This document shows positions 1 through 6,128 of a stretch of DNA of 6,128 nucleotides, one piece after another. The stretch lies in contig CANPDS010000164.1 in assembly GCA_947573015.1 (NCBI GenBank), forward strand, positions 1-6,128, written 5' to 3'. The notes beneath the pieces were generated by a model, which saw only the letters and a program-made list of their open reading frames with translations, was not told where the DNA came from and did not search any database. A program made the translations under genes and the position numbers. The stretch comes from an uncultured Muribaculum sp. (GTDB lineage: Bacteria; Bacteroidota; Bacteroidia; Bacteroidales; Muribaculaceae). Every line of letters begins with the position of its first letter. Within the stretch, counting starts at the first letter, position 1.

Positions 1-566
1 CAACATCCAACACCACCGGTTCGAGCCGTGTCCCGACATATATCGTCAATGCCGAAGGCGATATCGATTTCCCCATTCTTGGTGAACTACATGTCGCAGG
101 CATGACAACACAAGGATTGGCCGATCTCATAAAACAAAAGGTAAGTGCTACGGTAAAAGACCCCATTGTAAAAGTTACTCTGATCAATTTCAAAGTGAAT
201 GTGCTCGGCGAAGTGTCATCTCCTCACACTATAAATGTGACTTCCGAAAAGTTCTCTATCATTGATGCTCTTGCAGCATGTGGCGACCTCACCGACTATG
301 GAAAACGCGAGAATGTGATAATCATCCGCGAACTGCCCGATGGCAACCGTGAATACCAGCGCATCAACCTCCATGATACAAACCTGTTCTCATCTCCTTA
401 TTTCTATCTGAAGCAGAACGACATTGTATATGTAGAACCAAACTCAATAAAGCAAGACAACTCAAAATACAATCAGAACAACGGTTATAAACTCTCCGTA
501 ATATCAACAATCGTCAGCACAGCTTCCGTTATTGCATCGTTGATCATCGCTCTTACGGTAAATTAA
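1..566 (+). CDS. Polysaccharide export outer-membrane protein, Wza-like (5' partial)
   Basis: This is the C-terminal part of a Wza-type protein that forms the outer-membrane exit channel for capsular or exopolysaccharide. The reading frame is open to the left edge (first whole codon at 3), so the start, signal peptide and lipobox lie outside the window. An internal ATG at 102 is not the start, because strong family sequence precedes it: YIVNAEGDIDFPILGELHVAG matches the Poly_export core in form (position about 39-101). An SLBB domain follows, with VNVLGEVSSP, then the typical DYGKRENVIIIRE and the FYLKQNDIVYVEPN ending. After a polar Asn/Gln-rich linker comes a hydrophobic stretch (about 492-560, ISTIVSTASVIASLIIAL), which I infer is the membrane helix equivalent to the C-terminal helix of Wza. 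About 188 residues are visible; family members usually have around 260 or more. It is followed after 15 nt by the polymerase gene, and both belong to one operon. The family is clear; the exact polymer exported cannot be told. Confidence 0.93.
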   Translation, partial: TSNTTGSSRVPTYIVNAEGDIDFPILGELHVAGMTTQGLADLIKQKVSATVKDPIVKVTLINFKVNVLGEVSSPHTINVTSEKFSIIDALAACGDLTDYGKRENVIIIRELPDGNREYQRINLHDTNLFSSPYFYLKQNDIVYVEPNSIKQDNSKYNQNNGYKLSVISTIVSTASVIASLIIALTVN

Positions 567-581
567 TCACAACTGTATCAG

Positions 582-1859
582 GTGTTTAAAGTCCGCCAAA
601 TATTCAATATCCTCTTTATAGTCCTGCTGGTTTTTCTGCCGATTGGCAAGAACCCGGCGGTCAATTATATAGATGAGATAATGTTTGGCCTGCTTGGCCT
701 CTTTGCGGTCATGGATTGTATAGTAAACAGGAAGTGGAAATCTTACTCCTTGTTTTGGACATTATTGGCTGTCGATGTCGTATACCTGGCCTACACTCTG
801 ATTTTCAAACATTACAACCTCACATCAAATGTGCTGATGGACGCTGTGATTGAATTGAAGCCATTCGTTGCATTTGTAGTTATATATGGGGCAGGTATGT
901 CATGGGATTATATTGATAAACGTACGATACGTATCACAAGTGCCACAATAGTAACCATAAACTGCATCATACTCATGGGAGGATATAGGGTGCAAACGTT
1001 GGTCTCGGGCCATCCGGCAGAAGTGGGGATGACACAATTCATCTCTACAATGCTTTTCATACTGACATCCTTGGATAAAAATTGCCGGTTAAGCAAACGA
1101 GACACTTTCCTCGTTGTAATATGGCTTTGCTTCGGACTTCTTTGCGGCCGGTCAAAGTACTATGCCGAATTGGTGCTTGCGATCTTCTTCCTGTTCATAT
1201 ACCGTCCGGGGGTACTTAAACATTTCTCACTCAAGCATGGACTTATTCTTACGGTGCTCTGCATCATAGTTATTGCCGTGGTGTGGAAAAAATTCAGTTA
1301 CTATTACATTACAGGTAATTCCGGGACATTTGATCCAAACGTAGCTGCATCATATGCCAGACCGGTATTGTATGCCACATCATTTCTCATATTGATCGAT
1401 TACTTCCCAATGGGATCAGGTTTTGCCTCTTTCGCTACTTATGCATCCGAGACAAACTATTCCACTCTATATTACGAATATGGACTGGATAAGATATGGG
1501 GATTAAGTCCCAGCTATTCCAGCTTTATTTGTGATGCGTTTTATCCGTCGTTGGCACAATTTGGTTTTATGGGATTAGTGTTATTCATTGCATTCTGGCG
1601 ATATATATATATAAAGATCCGCTTCTTCATTCGAATGCCTGACAAGAGTTATTCAGTATACTTTAAGGTAGGCACGCTGTTCATCCTTTTTATCCTTATT
1701 GAATCTACCTCTGGAAATGCATTCACCACTCCACCCGGATTCATAACAATGCTGACATTGGGCATGCTATGCAGAAAGGCGCAAAACATGGTCAATACAA
1801 AGAGTGAGGAAATAGTAAAACAGACATCTTATTCAGAAACAAAAAGAATCAAAATATAA
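582..1859 (+). CDS. O-antigen polymerase/ligase-like membrane protein (Wzy-type)
   Basis: This is a 425-residue inner-membrane protein with about 10-12 predicted hydrophobic segments, for example near residues 8-20, 31-48, 57-74, 117-133, 175-188, 195-207, 220-236, 326-346 and 361-374. Its layout fits the O-antigen ligase/polymerase (Wzy_C-like) superfamily. Family-like signs are GRSKYYAEL (189-197), resembling the SR motif; a periplasmic-loop region with R260 (YARPVLY) followed by PMGSGFASF (276-284); and DAFYPSLAQFGFMG (318-331) leading into a late helix. The likely role is joining lipid-linked repeat units in the periplasm. The start is GTG at 582, chosen because the first hydrophobic helix begins just after it and the next in-frame ATG would delete that helix. 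No clear Shine-Dalgarno precedes it. The stop TAA overlaps the next ATG by one base. It looks more AT-rich than the copolymerase and uvrC, as is common for repeat-unit-specific genes. A ligase role cannot be excluded; its place between export and copolymerase genes favours polymerase. Confidence 0.82.
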   Translation: MFKVRQIFNILFIVLLVFLPIGKNPAVNYIDEIMFGLLGLFAVMDCIVNRKWKSYSLFWTLLAVDVVYLAYTLIFKHYNLTSNVLMDAVIELKPFVAFVVIYGAGMSWDYIDKRTIRITSATIVTINCIILMGGYRVQTLVSGHPAEVGMTQFISTMLFILTSLDKNCRLSKRDTFLVVIWLCFGLLCGRSKYYAELVLAIFFLFIYRPGVLKHFSLKHGLILTVLCIIVIAVVWKKFSYYYITGNSGTFDPNVAASYARPVLYATSFLILIDYFPMGSGFASFATYASETNYSTLYYEYGLDKIWGLSPSYSSFICDAFYPSLAQFGFMGLVLFIAFWRYIYIKIRFFIRMPDKSYSVYFKVGTLFILFILIESTSGNAFTTPPGFITMLTLGMLCRKAQNMVNTKSEEIVKQTSYSETKRIKI

Positions 1860-3901
1860 TGGAAACAACGACTGACCGTTCACTCGACTTCCGGCGTTAT
1901 CTGCGCGAGATGCGACGCCTGTGGTGGGTCTACGCCATTGCCTTCGTGGTAATAATGGGCACCGCCTCTTTATTTCTGATCCGATCGCTCAAGCATTGCG
2001 AATCATCCGCTACCGTGCTGATTGAAGAAAGCACATCCGATACATCTTCCGGAGCAAGCAAAGGAGGCGGTCTGATGGGGATGATGAAGATGTTCTCGGT
2101 AGGTGGATTCGGTTCATCATCCGTCAATAACGAGATATATCTCATAAGCGCCCATGACATGGCCGTGCGCACGGTACAGGCTCTGGGACTGACATACACA
2201 TACATCGAGCGCGACGGATTGAGCAAGAAGCTTCTGTATCCCAATAGCCCGGTCATCGCCTCTTTGCCATCTGCAAATCTGGATACATTGAAGCGTGCGA
2301 TTATGATACGCACCGTCATAAAACCCGATGGCCGAATCAATGCAAAAGCCGTCAAAGGTCCATTTTTCTGGAGAACTACACTCGACGAGGTCAAAGATGC
2401 CACTCTGCCCGCCACGCTCAACACACCTTATGGCCCTATAACACTCTCAGCTGGTAACTTGCCACATCCCGCCGATGAAAATATGTCAGTCGATATTATC
2501 ATCACAGGTGTGGACATGGCCGCACATAAACTCGAAAAAAGCATCGATACCGACATAGTAGATAAACTCGCTGATGCCATTGATGTATCAATAACCGGAG
2601 GTAGCGATGAATATTGCAATACGGTACTGTCGGAATATATCAATCAGTATAACAAACGCCGTATCGAACGCCGTGCAGAGAATGCCACAGGCGAACTGAA
2701 ATTTTATGATGAACGTATCGCCGATCTATTCAGTGACCTGACCGATTCAGAACAAAAACTTGAAAAATTCAAAACGGAGAATAAGCTCGTCGGAATGGAT
2801 GCTGAAGCAGGAATGCTCGTGGAGAATACCGTCGGAAAGATGGAAGATATTGTGACAGCACGCACCACTCAGGAATATTACCGCATGGTAAAACGCACAT
2901 TGGAGAATCCCTCAGCTGCCTATGATCTTATCCCAGTGGTAGAGAGCCTCGGCAACCCCATGATTGCAAAATACAACGAACTTCTCCTCACACGTAAGAA
3001 TCTCGAACGGTCGGCCAAGGGCGACAACCCTCAGCTTATGGCCATCAATGACCAGATTGCAGAACTGCGCAGCTCTATCCTCAAAAATGTGGATGGAATG
3101 CTCACAGAAAGTGAAATGCGCCTCAATGCCATGACGGGGCTGATGGGAACGGCACAGACGCGTCTGAATAAAATGCCGGCATACGAGCGAGAGTACATCA
3201 ACCTTATGCGCGATCGTTCTATGAAGAATGAGCTGTATATGTTCTTGCTGCAGAAGCGTGAGAATGCGGCTCTTCAGGTATCATCGACATCCACACTTGG
3301 ATTCGTCATCGATCCACCGCACACTCCGGAGAAGACCAGCAACAAGAAAATGATCATTATCATACTTATCGCCCTTGTGCTATCATTCATATGTCCTTCC
3401 ATTCTGGCTGTTTTCCTCGTGAAATGGCGCAACAGAGTGGAAGATCCGAGCGACCTTGCCAATATGGGATGCGAGCAGCGTGCACTTGTGATCGAACCTG
3501 ACGACAAGCATGCCATAGGCACAGTACGCACAGAGTTGCTCTCTGGGCCATCTCTTACCACCGTATTCGTCGATAATCTCGCCGATGATGAAGGGAATCA
3601 TATTGTATCAGAAATCGTCGGGAGCCTCGAAAAAATCGGTCGGAAAGTTAATCTTATCAATCATCTCACAGATAACGATGCGATACTGACTCCGGCATTC
3701 AATTCTCAACTAAAATCCGACGCTTTCAATATCGTGATCATCCCCGAGTCAGACCACATCAGCACAATTGTAGAGCGCATCAATGCCGACGACTCACAGA
3801 TACTGATTGTTCTAAAGCGCGACGAAATCCGTCGTCCTGATTTAAAAAGGATTCTCAAGGGCGTTTATGCCGACAAGGCCGTGACCGCAATCATTCGCTG
3901 A
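1859..3901 (+). CDS. Polysaccharide copolymerase (Wzz/GNVR type) with degenerate BY-kinase-like C-terminus
   Basis: This 680-residue inner-membrane protein is of the chain-length determinant type. A short cytoplasmic N-terminus (FRRYLREMRRLWWVY) leads into transmembrane helix 1 (about 21-41), then a Wzz-type periplasmic start with a Gly/Met/Ser-rich flexible segment (63-88). The large periplasmic region has probable coiled coils (about 265-310 and 370-425). A GNVR-like block follows (YEREYINLMRDRSMKNELY, 442-460), then a proline motif before the second helix (DPPHTPEKTSNKK, 485-497) and helix 2 (about 498-520). The remaining 160 residues are cytoplasmic and resemble a BY-kinase with its nucleotide-binding residues lost (separate entry). 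It probably sets polymer length with the upstream polymerase and contacts the export protein. It overlaps the polymerase stop by one base, so translation is likely coupled. It is shorter than usual Wzc-type fusions, which have a full kinase of about 230 residues. The copolymerase assignment is firm; regulation is unknown. Confidence 0.92.
   Translation: METTTDRSLDFRRYLREMRRLWWVYAIAFVVIMGTASLFLIRSLKHCESSATVLIEESTSDTSSGASKGGGLMGMMKMFSVGGFGSSSVNNEIYLISAHDMAVRTVQALGLTYTYIERDGLSKKLLYPNSPVIASLPSANLDTLKRAIMIRTVIKPDGRINAKAVKGPFFWRTTLDEVKDATLPATLNTPYGPITLSAGNLPHPADENMSVDIIITGVDMAAHKLEKSIDTDIVDKLADAIDVSITGGSDEYCNTVLSEYINQYNKRRIERRAENATGELKFYDERIADLFSDLTDSEQKLEKFKTENKLVGMDAEAGMLVENTVGKMEDIVTARTTQEYYRMVKRTLENPSAAYDLIPVVESLGNPMIAKYNELLLTRKNLERSAKGDNPQLMAINDQIAELRSSILKNVDGMLTESEMRLNAMTGLMGTAQTRLNKMPAYEREYINLMRDRSMKNELYMFLLQKRENAALQVSSTSTLGFVIDPPHTPEKTSNKKMIIIILIALVLSFICPSILAVFLVKWRNRVEDPSDLANMGCEQRALVIEPDDKHAIGTVRTELLSGPSLTTVFVDNLADDEGNHIVSEIVGSLEKIGRKVNLINHLTDNDAILTPAFNSQLKSDAFNIVIIPESDHISTIVERINADDSQILIVLKRDEIRRPDLKRILKGVYADKAVTAIIR
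3509..3898 (+). other. Degenerate BY-kinase-like domain (pseudokinase) within the copolymerase
   Basis: Residues 551-680 follow the order of a BY-kinase P-loop domain. HAIGTVRTELL (551-561) resembles the R-x-x-RTNL lead-in. TTVFVDNLADDEGNHIV (567-583) lies where TS-x-x-pgEGKST is expected, with N580 in place of the Walker A lysine and H581 in place of Ser/Thr. GRKVNLINHL (594-603) sits at Walker A' (GKKVLLIDAD), with both aspartates replaced (N601, L603). FNIVIIPES (623-631) sits at Walker B (yDyVIIDTPP), with P629 in place of the aspartate. The tail (ADKAVTAIIR) has no tyrosine cluster. The substitutions are seen directly; the homology is judged by eye from motif order and hydrophobic pattern. 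ATP binding and autophosphorylation are therefore unlikely. A structural or partner-binding role is inference. Confidence 0.68.
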
Positions 3902-3958
3902 TTCCCCCTGATAGAATCAACCCGATGGACACGATTTCAAGAAAGCGCCAAATCCAAT

Positions 3959-3976
3959 AACTGAGATAAATCAGTT
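3959..3976. repeat. Small hairpin before the main terminator
   Basis: The arms AACTGA (3959-3964) and TCAGTT (3971-3976) are perfectly complementary around the 6-base loop GATAAA. There is no T-tract after it, so it is unlikely to terminate transcription alone. The bases TGAGAT at 3962-3967 could instead pair with ATCTCA at 3979-3984, the outer part of the left arm of the main terminator, so the two structures might compete. It could be chance. Confidence 0.35.
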
Positions 3977-3977
3977 A

Positions 3978-4040
3978 AATCTCAAAATAAGACGGACAGC
4001 CGCACAAAAATAGTGCGGCTGTCCGTCTTATTTTGAGATT
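3978..4040. terminator. Bidirectional intrinsic terminator, perfect 28-bp stem
   Basis: The left arm 3978-4005 and right arm 4013-4040 are perfectly complementary over 28 bp around the 7-base loop AAAAATA (4006-4012). The stem has a GC-rich core (GACGGACAGCCGCAC with its complement) flanked by AAAATAA on the left and TTATTTT on the right. Either strand therefore reads as a GC-rich hairpin followed by a U-rich run, the form of a rho-independent terminator working in both directions. It lies 76 bases after the copolymerase stop and about 190 bases after the uvrC stop, between two converging genes. This explains why a two-way signal would be useful here. Confidence 0.88.
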
Positions 4041-4231
4041 ACGATATTTCCCACCATAATCCAAGCAGTGCGGAAATATTCAATTCTCAGCGACTATAAT
4101 CCTACGTTATTATCCTGCATGCGCCGTACATTTTCACACACGTTACCCCACCATACCGGAAGTAACGAACGGCAATTAACCCACATGCAAATATTCTGAT
4201 TTATTTTAAAGTTTGTTGATACCCCACATAT

Positions 4232-6040
4232 CTATTCCGGATGGAGGGCGGTATAGATTAGAGATGCACGTGATGGGCCCGCAATATCAGCGATAGAGTC
4301 AATGGATGCCTCGCGAAGACGCTTCACACTCTTAAAGTGCTGAAGCAGAGCCTCTTTAGTTTTATCACCAACGCCTTTTATCCCGTCTAACTCACTGGTT
4401 ATCTGACTCTTACTACGCCGGTTGCGGTGATGCGTTATGCCAAATCGGTGAGCTTCATCGCGCAACTGCTGCACAATACGCAGCGACTCACTGTTTTTAT
4501 CGATATACAACGGCACACTGTCTCCGGGGAAATAAATCTCTTCAAGACGTTTCGCAATTCCTACCACAGCAATCGTACCACGCAAGCCCATATCGTCAAG
4601 CACCTCAACTGCCGCACTAAGCTGGCCCTTTCCACCATCTACCACAATGAGCTGAGGCAACTCCTCACCCTCCTCCATCAGACGCGTATAACGCCGCGTG
4701 AGCACCTCCTTCATCGAAGCGAAATCGTCAGGGCCTTCTACAGTCTTGATATTGAAATGACGATAGTCTCGTTTTGAAGGCTTGGCATTGCGGAACACCA
4801 CACACGAGGCCACCGGATTCGTGCCTTGGATATTTGAATTGTCGAAACATTCGATATGTCGTGGAAGGACCGACAGGCGGAAATCCTGCTTCATACGTTC
4901 AAGCGTCCGCTCCACACGCTTCTCAGGAGCATGCTTCTCCATCATCTTCAAAGCATCGATCTTATTCTGCCGTGCATTTCTCGTCGATACATCCAGAAGT
5001 TTCATTTTATCGCCTCGCTTGGGCACGGTAAACGTCACGCCCGCCACCGGTGTCTCGGGCATCTCCGGCACTACAATCTCATCATATTTTATATCGAACC
5101 GTTCGGCAACCTCCGATATAGCATAATCGAGCAGCTGTGGAAGAGTCTCGTCAAGCCTGCGTTTATACTCAAGCGTGATGCTACGCACGATAGCTCCGCG
5201 ACGCACATGCATGTAATTTATATATATCTGGTCGCCATCTTCGTCAACACCGAACACATCCACATCATCCAACGTCTGACTCACAATCACGCTCTTCGAC
5301 TGATAGCGCTCGATGAGAAGATATTTCTCCTTTATCGCCTGAGCCTCCTCAAAGCGCAATTCAAGACTAAGGTTCTCCATCTCGCCGCGAAGATAGTCGA
5401 GCAACTCCTGAGTGTCGCCACGCAATATCTGCTTCACATGATCGATCATATCGCCATATTCAGCCTCATTGATACGCCCGGTACAACATCCCAGACAATT
5501 CTTCAGATGATACTCCAGACACAACCTACCCTTACCTTTGGCGATATAGGCAGGAGTTATAGCATGTCGGCACGTGCGCACCGGATACAGCTCACGTATA
5601 AGATTCAGCACTGCCTTGGCCACACCTGTGTTGGTATATGGGCCAAAATATTTCGAGCCATCCTTCAGTCGTGTCCTTGTAAGAAACACACGCGGATAAT
5701 GCTCCTTGGTGACTACAATCCACGGATATGACTTATCATCCTTGAGAAGCACATTATAGTGCGGTTTATACTCCTTTATAAGCGAATTCTCAAGATTAAG
5801 CGCATCCTCCTCCGTAGGCACTACGATATAGCGCATATCAGCGATATTGCGCACAAGCATATTTGTACGTATGCTATCGTGGGTACGGTTGAAATATGAC
5901 GACACACGCCTCTTCAGATTCTTTGCCTTACCCACATAAATTACCGTCCCGGCTGCATCATAGTAAAGATAGCAGCCGGGAGTATCGGGAAGTATGGAGA
6001 TTTTCTCCTTCAGTTCTTCTGATTTATTATGCTTTGCCAA
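4232..6040 (-). CDS. uvrC: Excinuclease ABC subunit C (UvrC)
   Basis: UvrC makes the 3' and 5' incisions in nucleotide excision repair together with UvrA and UvrB. All domains are present in 602 residues, the normal length. The N-terminal GIY-YIG nuclease reads GCY (22-24) and YVG (35-37), with the expected catalytic Y35, R45 and E84. A cysteine cluster expected to bind an iron-sulphur cluster is C157, C174, C182, C186. The UVR motif that binds UvrB is near 212-247. The RNase H-like second nuclease has D400 (CFDNSNIQG), D468 (VVDGGKG) and H531 (DEAHRF). Tandem helix-hairpin-helix motifs are at about 547-600 (DGIKGVGDKTKEALL). The start is TTG at 6040: an in-frame stop lies at 6064-6062, no ATG or GTG lies between, and the next methionine (M61) would remove the nuclease motif. 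No Shine-Dalgarno is visible. The stop is TAG. An extra cysteine, C185, replaces the proline usual before the last cluster cysteine. Confidence 0.97.
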   Translation of the reverse strand: MAKHNKSEELKEKISILPDTPGCYLYYDAAGTVIYVGKAKNLKRRVSSYFNRTHDSIRTNMLVRNIADMRYIVVPTEEDALNLENSLIKEYKPHYNVLLKDDKSYPWIVVTKEHYPRVFLTRTRLKDGSKYFGPYTNTGVAKAVLNLIRELYPVRTCRHAITPAYIAKGKGRLCLEYHLKNCLGCCTGRINEAEYGDMIDHVKQILRGDTQELLDYLRGEMENLSLELRFEEAQAIKEKYLLIERYQSKSVIVSQTLDDVDVFGVDEDGDQIYINYMHVRRGAIVRSITLEYKRRLDETLPQLLDYAISEVAERFDIKYDEIVVPEMPETPVAGVTFTVPKRGDKMKLLDVSTRNARQNKIDALKMMEKHAPEKRVERTLERMKQDFRLSVLPRHIECFDNSNIQGTNPVASCVVFRNAKPSKRDYRHFNIKTVEGPDDFASMKEVLTRRYTRLMEEGEELPQLIVVDGGKGQLSAAVEVLDDMGLRGTIAVVGIAKRLEEIYFPGDSVPLYIDKNSESLRIVQQLRDEAHRFGITHHRNRRSKSQITSELDGIKGVGDKTKEALLQHFKSVKRLREASIDSIADIAGPSRASLIYTALHPE

Positions 6041-6128
6041 ATCGCGATAGTCGAATATGGTTCAATTATATTTATAAGTAAGTCTTGAAAATTATTTTAT
6101 ACTATCCGGGTGGATAATTTCAGATGAT

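Larger units (their letters stand above)
3902..4231. other. Intergenic region between convergent operons
   Basis: This 330-base gap separates the copolymerase stop from the uvrC stop. I see no supportable gene in it; the longest ATG frame noticed near its left end (3925-3960) encodes only 11 residues. It holds a small hairpin (3959-3976), the large bidirectional terminator (3978-4040), two weak inverted repeats (4044-4051 with 4072-4079, and 4141-4146 with 4162-4167), and a 9-base direct repeat CCCACCATA at 4050-4058 and 4147-4155. About 190 bases lie between the uvrC stop and the terminator, so uvrC mRNA would carry a fairly long 3' untranslated region if that is where it ends. Confidence 0.8.

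Noticed and set aside
102..104. ATG as start of the export protein
   Set aside because: The frame is open to the window edge and the 33 residues before this ATG carry the conserved Poly_export core, so it is an internal methionine.
1930..2424. A 164-codon open frame on the minus strand inside the copolymerase gene
   Set aside because: It is antisense to an intact, recognisable gene, has no family motifs and no plausible start context.
3925..3960. Small open frame of 11 codons after the copolymerase
   Set aside because: It is too short, has no ribosome site and lies directly before the terminator.
4856..5731. A 291-codon open frame on the plus strand opposite uvrC
   Set aside because: It lies wholly antisense to a well-conserved uvrC, has no recognisable domain and a composition typical of a reverse-strand shadow.
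6063..6090. Possible Bacteroidetes-type promoter for uvrC (minus strand TATAATTG at 6070-6063, TTTC at 6090-6087)
   Set aside because: Each box has a mismatch to TAnnTTTG and TTTG, the spacing (16 bases) is shorter than usual, and the leader would be very short, so AT-rich chance matches cannot be told from a real promoter.
6065..6128. Possible 3' end of another minus-strand gene upstream of uvrC
   Set aside because: Two minus frames stay open for only 9-11 codons from the right edge, and neither short tail matches a protein I recognise. Some Bacteroidales have apt before uvrC, but nothing here confirms it.

Overview
The window looks like chromosomal DNA of a Bacteroidota species, most likely order Bacteroidales and possibly the Muribaculaceae. 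This rests on the style of the proteins (a Bacteroidales-type UvrC with the CFDNSNIQG motif, and a Bacteroidetes-type export/copolymerase pair), the near absence of Shine-Dalgarno sequences before the starts, and moderate GC. The family-level placement is inference.

Layout. Positions 1-3901 hold the distal part of a plus-strand surface-polysaccharide operon with three tightly packed genes. The first is the 3' part of an outer-membrane polysaccharide export protein (Wza type, Poly_export plus SLBB, cut by the left window edge). After 15 nt comes a GTG-started multi-spanning O-antigen polymerase/ligase-like protein. It overlaps by one base (TAATG) with a 680-residue Wzz/GNVR-type polysaccharide copolymerase. 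Positions 3902-4231 are non-coding and contain a perfect 28-bp stem-loop that should terminate transcription from both sides. Positions 4232-6040 hold a complete minus-strand uvrC (excinuclease ABC subunit C) with a TTG start. Positions 6041-6128 are its AT-rich upstream region.

How the genes work together. The polymerase would assemble repeat units at the periplasmic face of the inner membrane. The copolymerase would set chain length and bridge the periplasm, and the export protein would form the outer-membrane exit. UvrC is an unrelated housekeeping DNA-repair gene that converges on the operon.

The most interesting point is the C-terminal cytoplasmic part of the copolymerase (about residues 551-680). 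It can be aligned by eye with the bacterial tyrosine kinase (BY-kinase) domain found in Wzc-like proteins, but the Walker A lysine, both Walker A' aspartates and the Walker B aspartate are all replaced and there is no C-terminal tyrosine cluster. It appears to be a built-in pseudokinase. No CRISPR array, tRNA, rRNA, insertion sequence or other mobile element was seen, and nothing else suggests a wholly new system.
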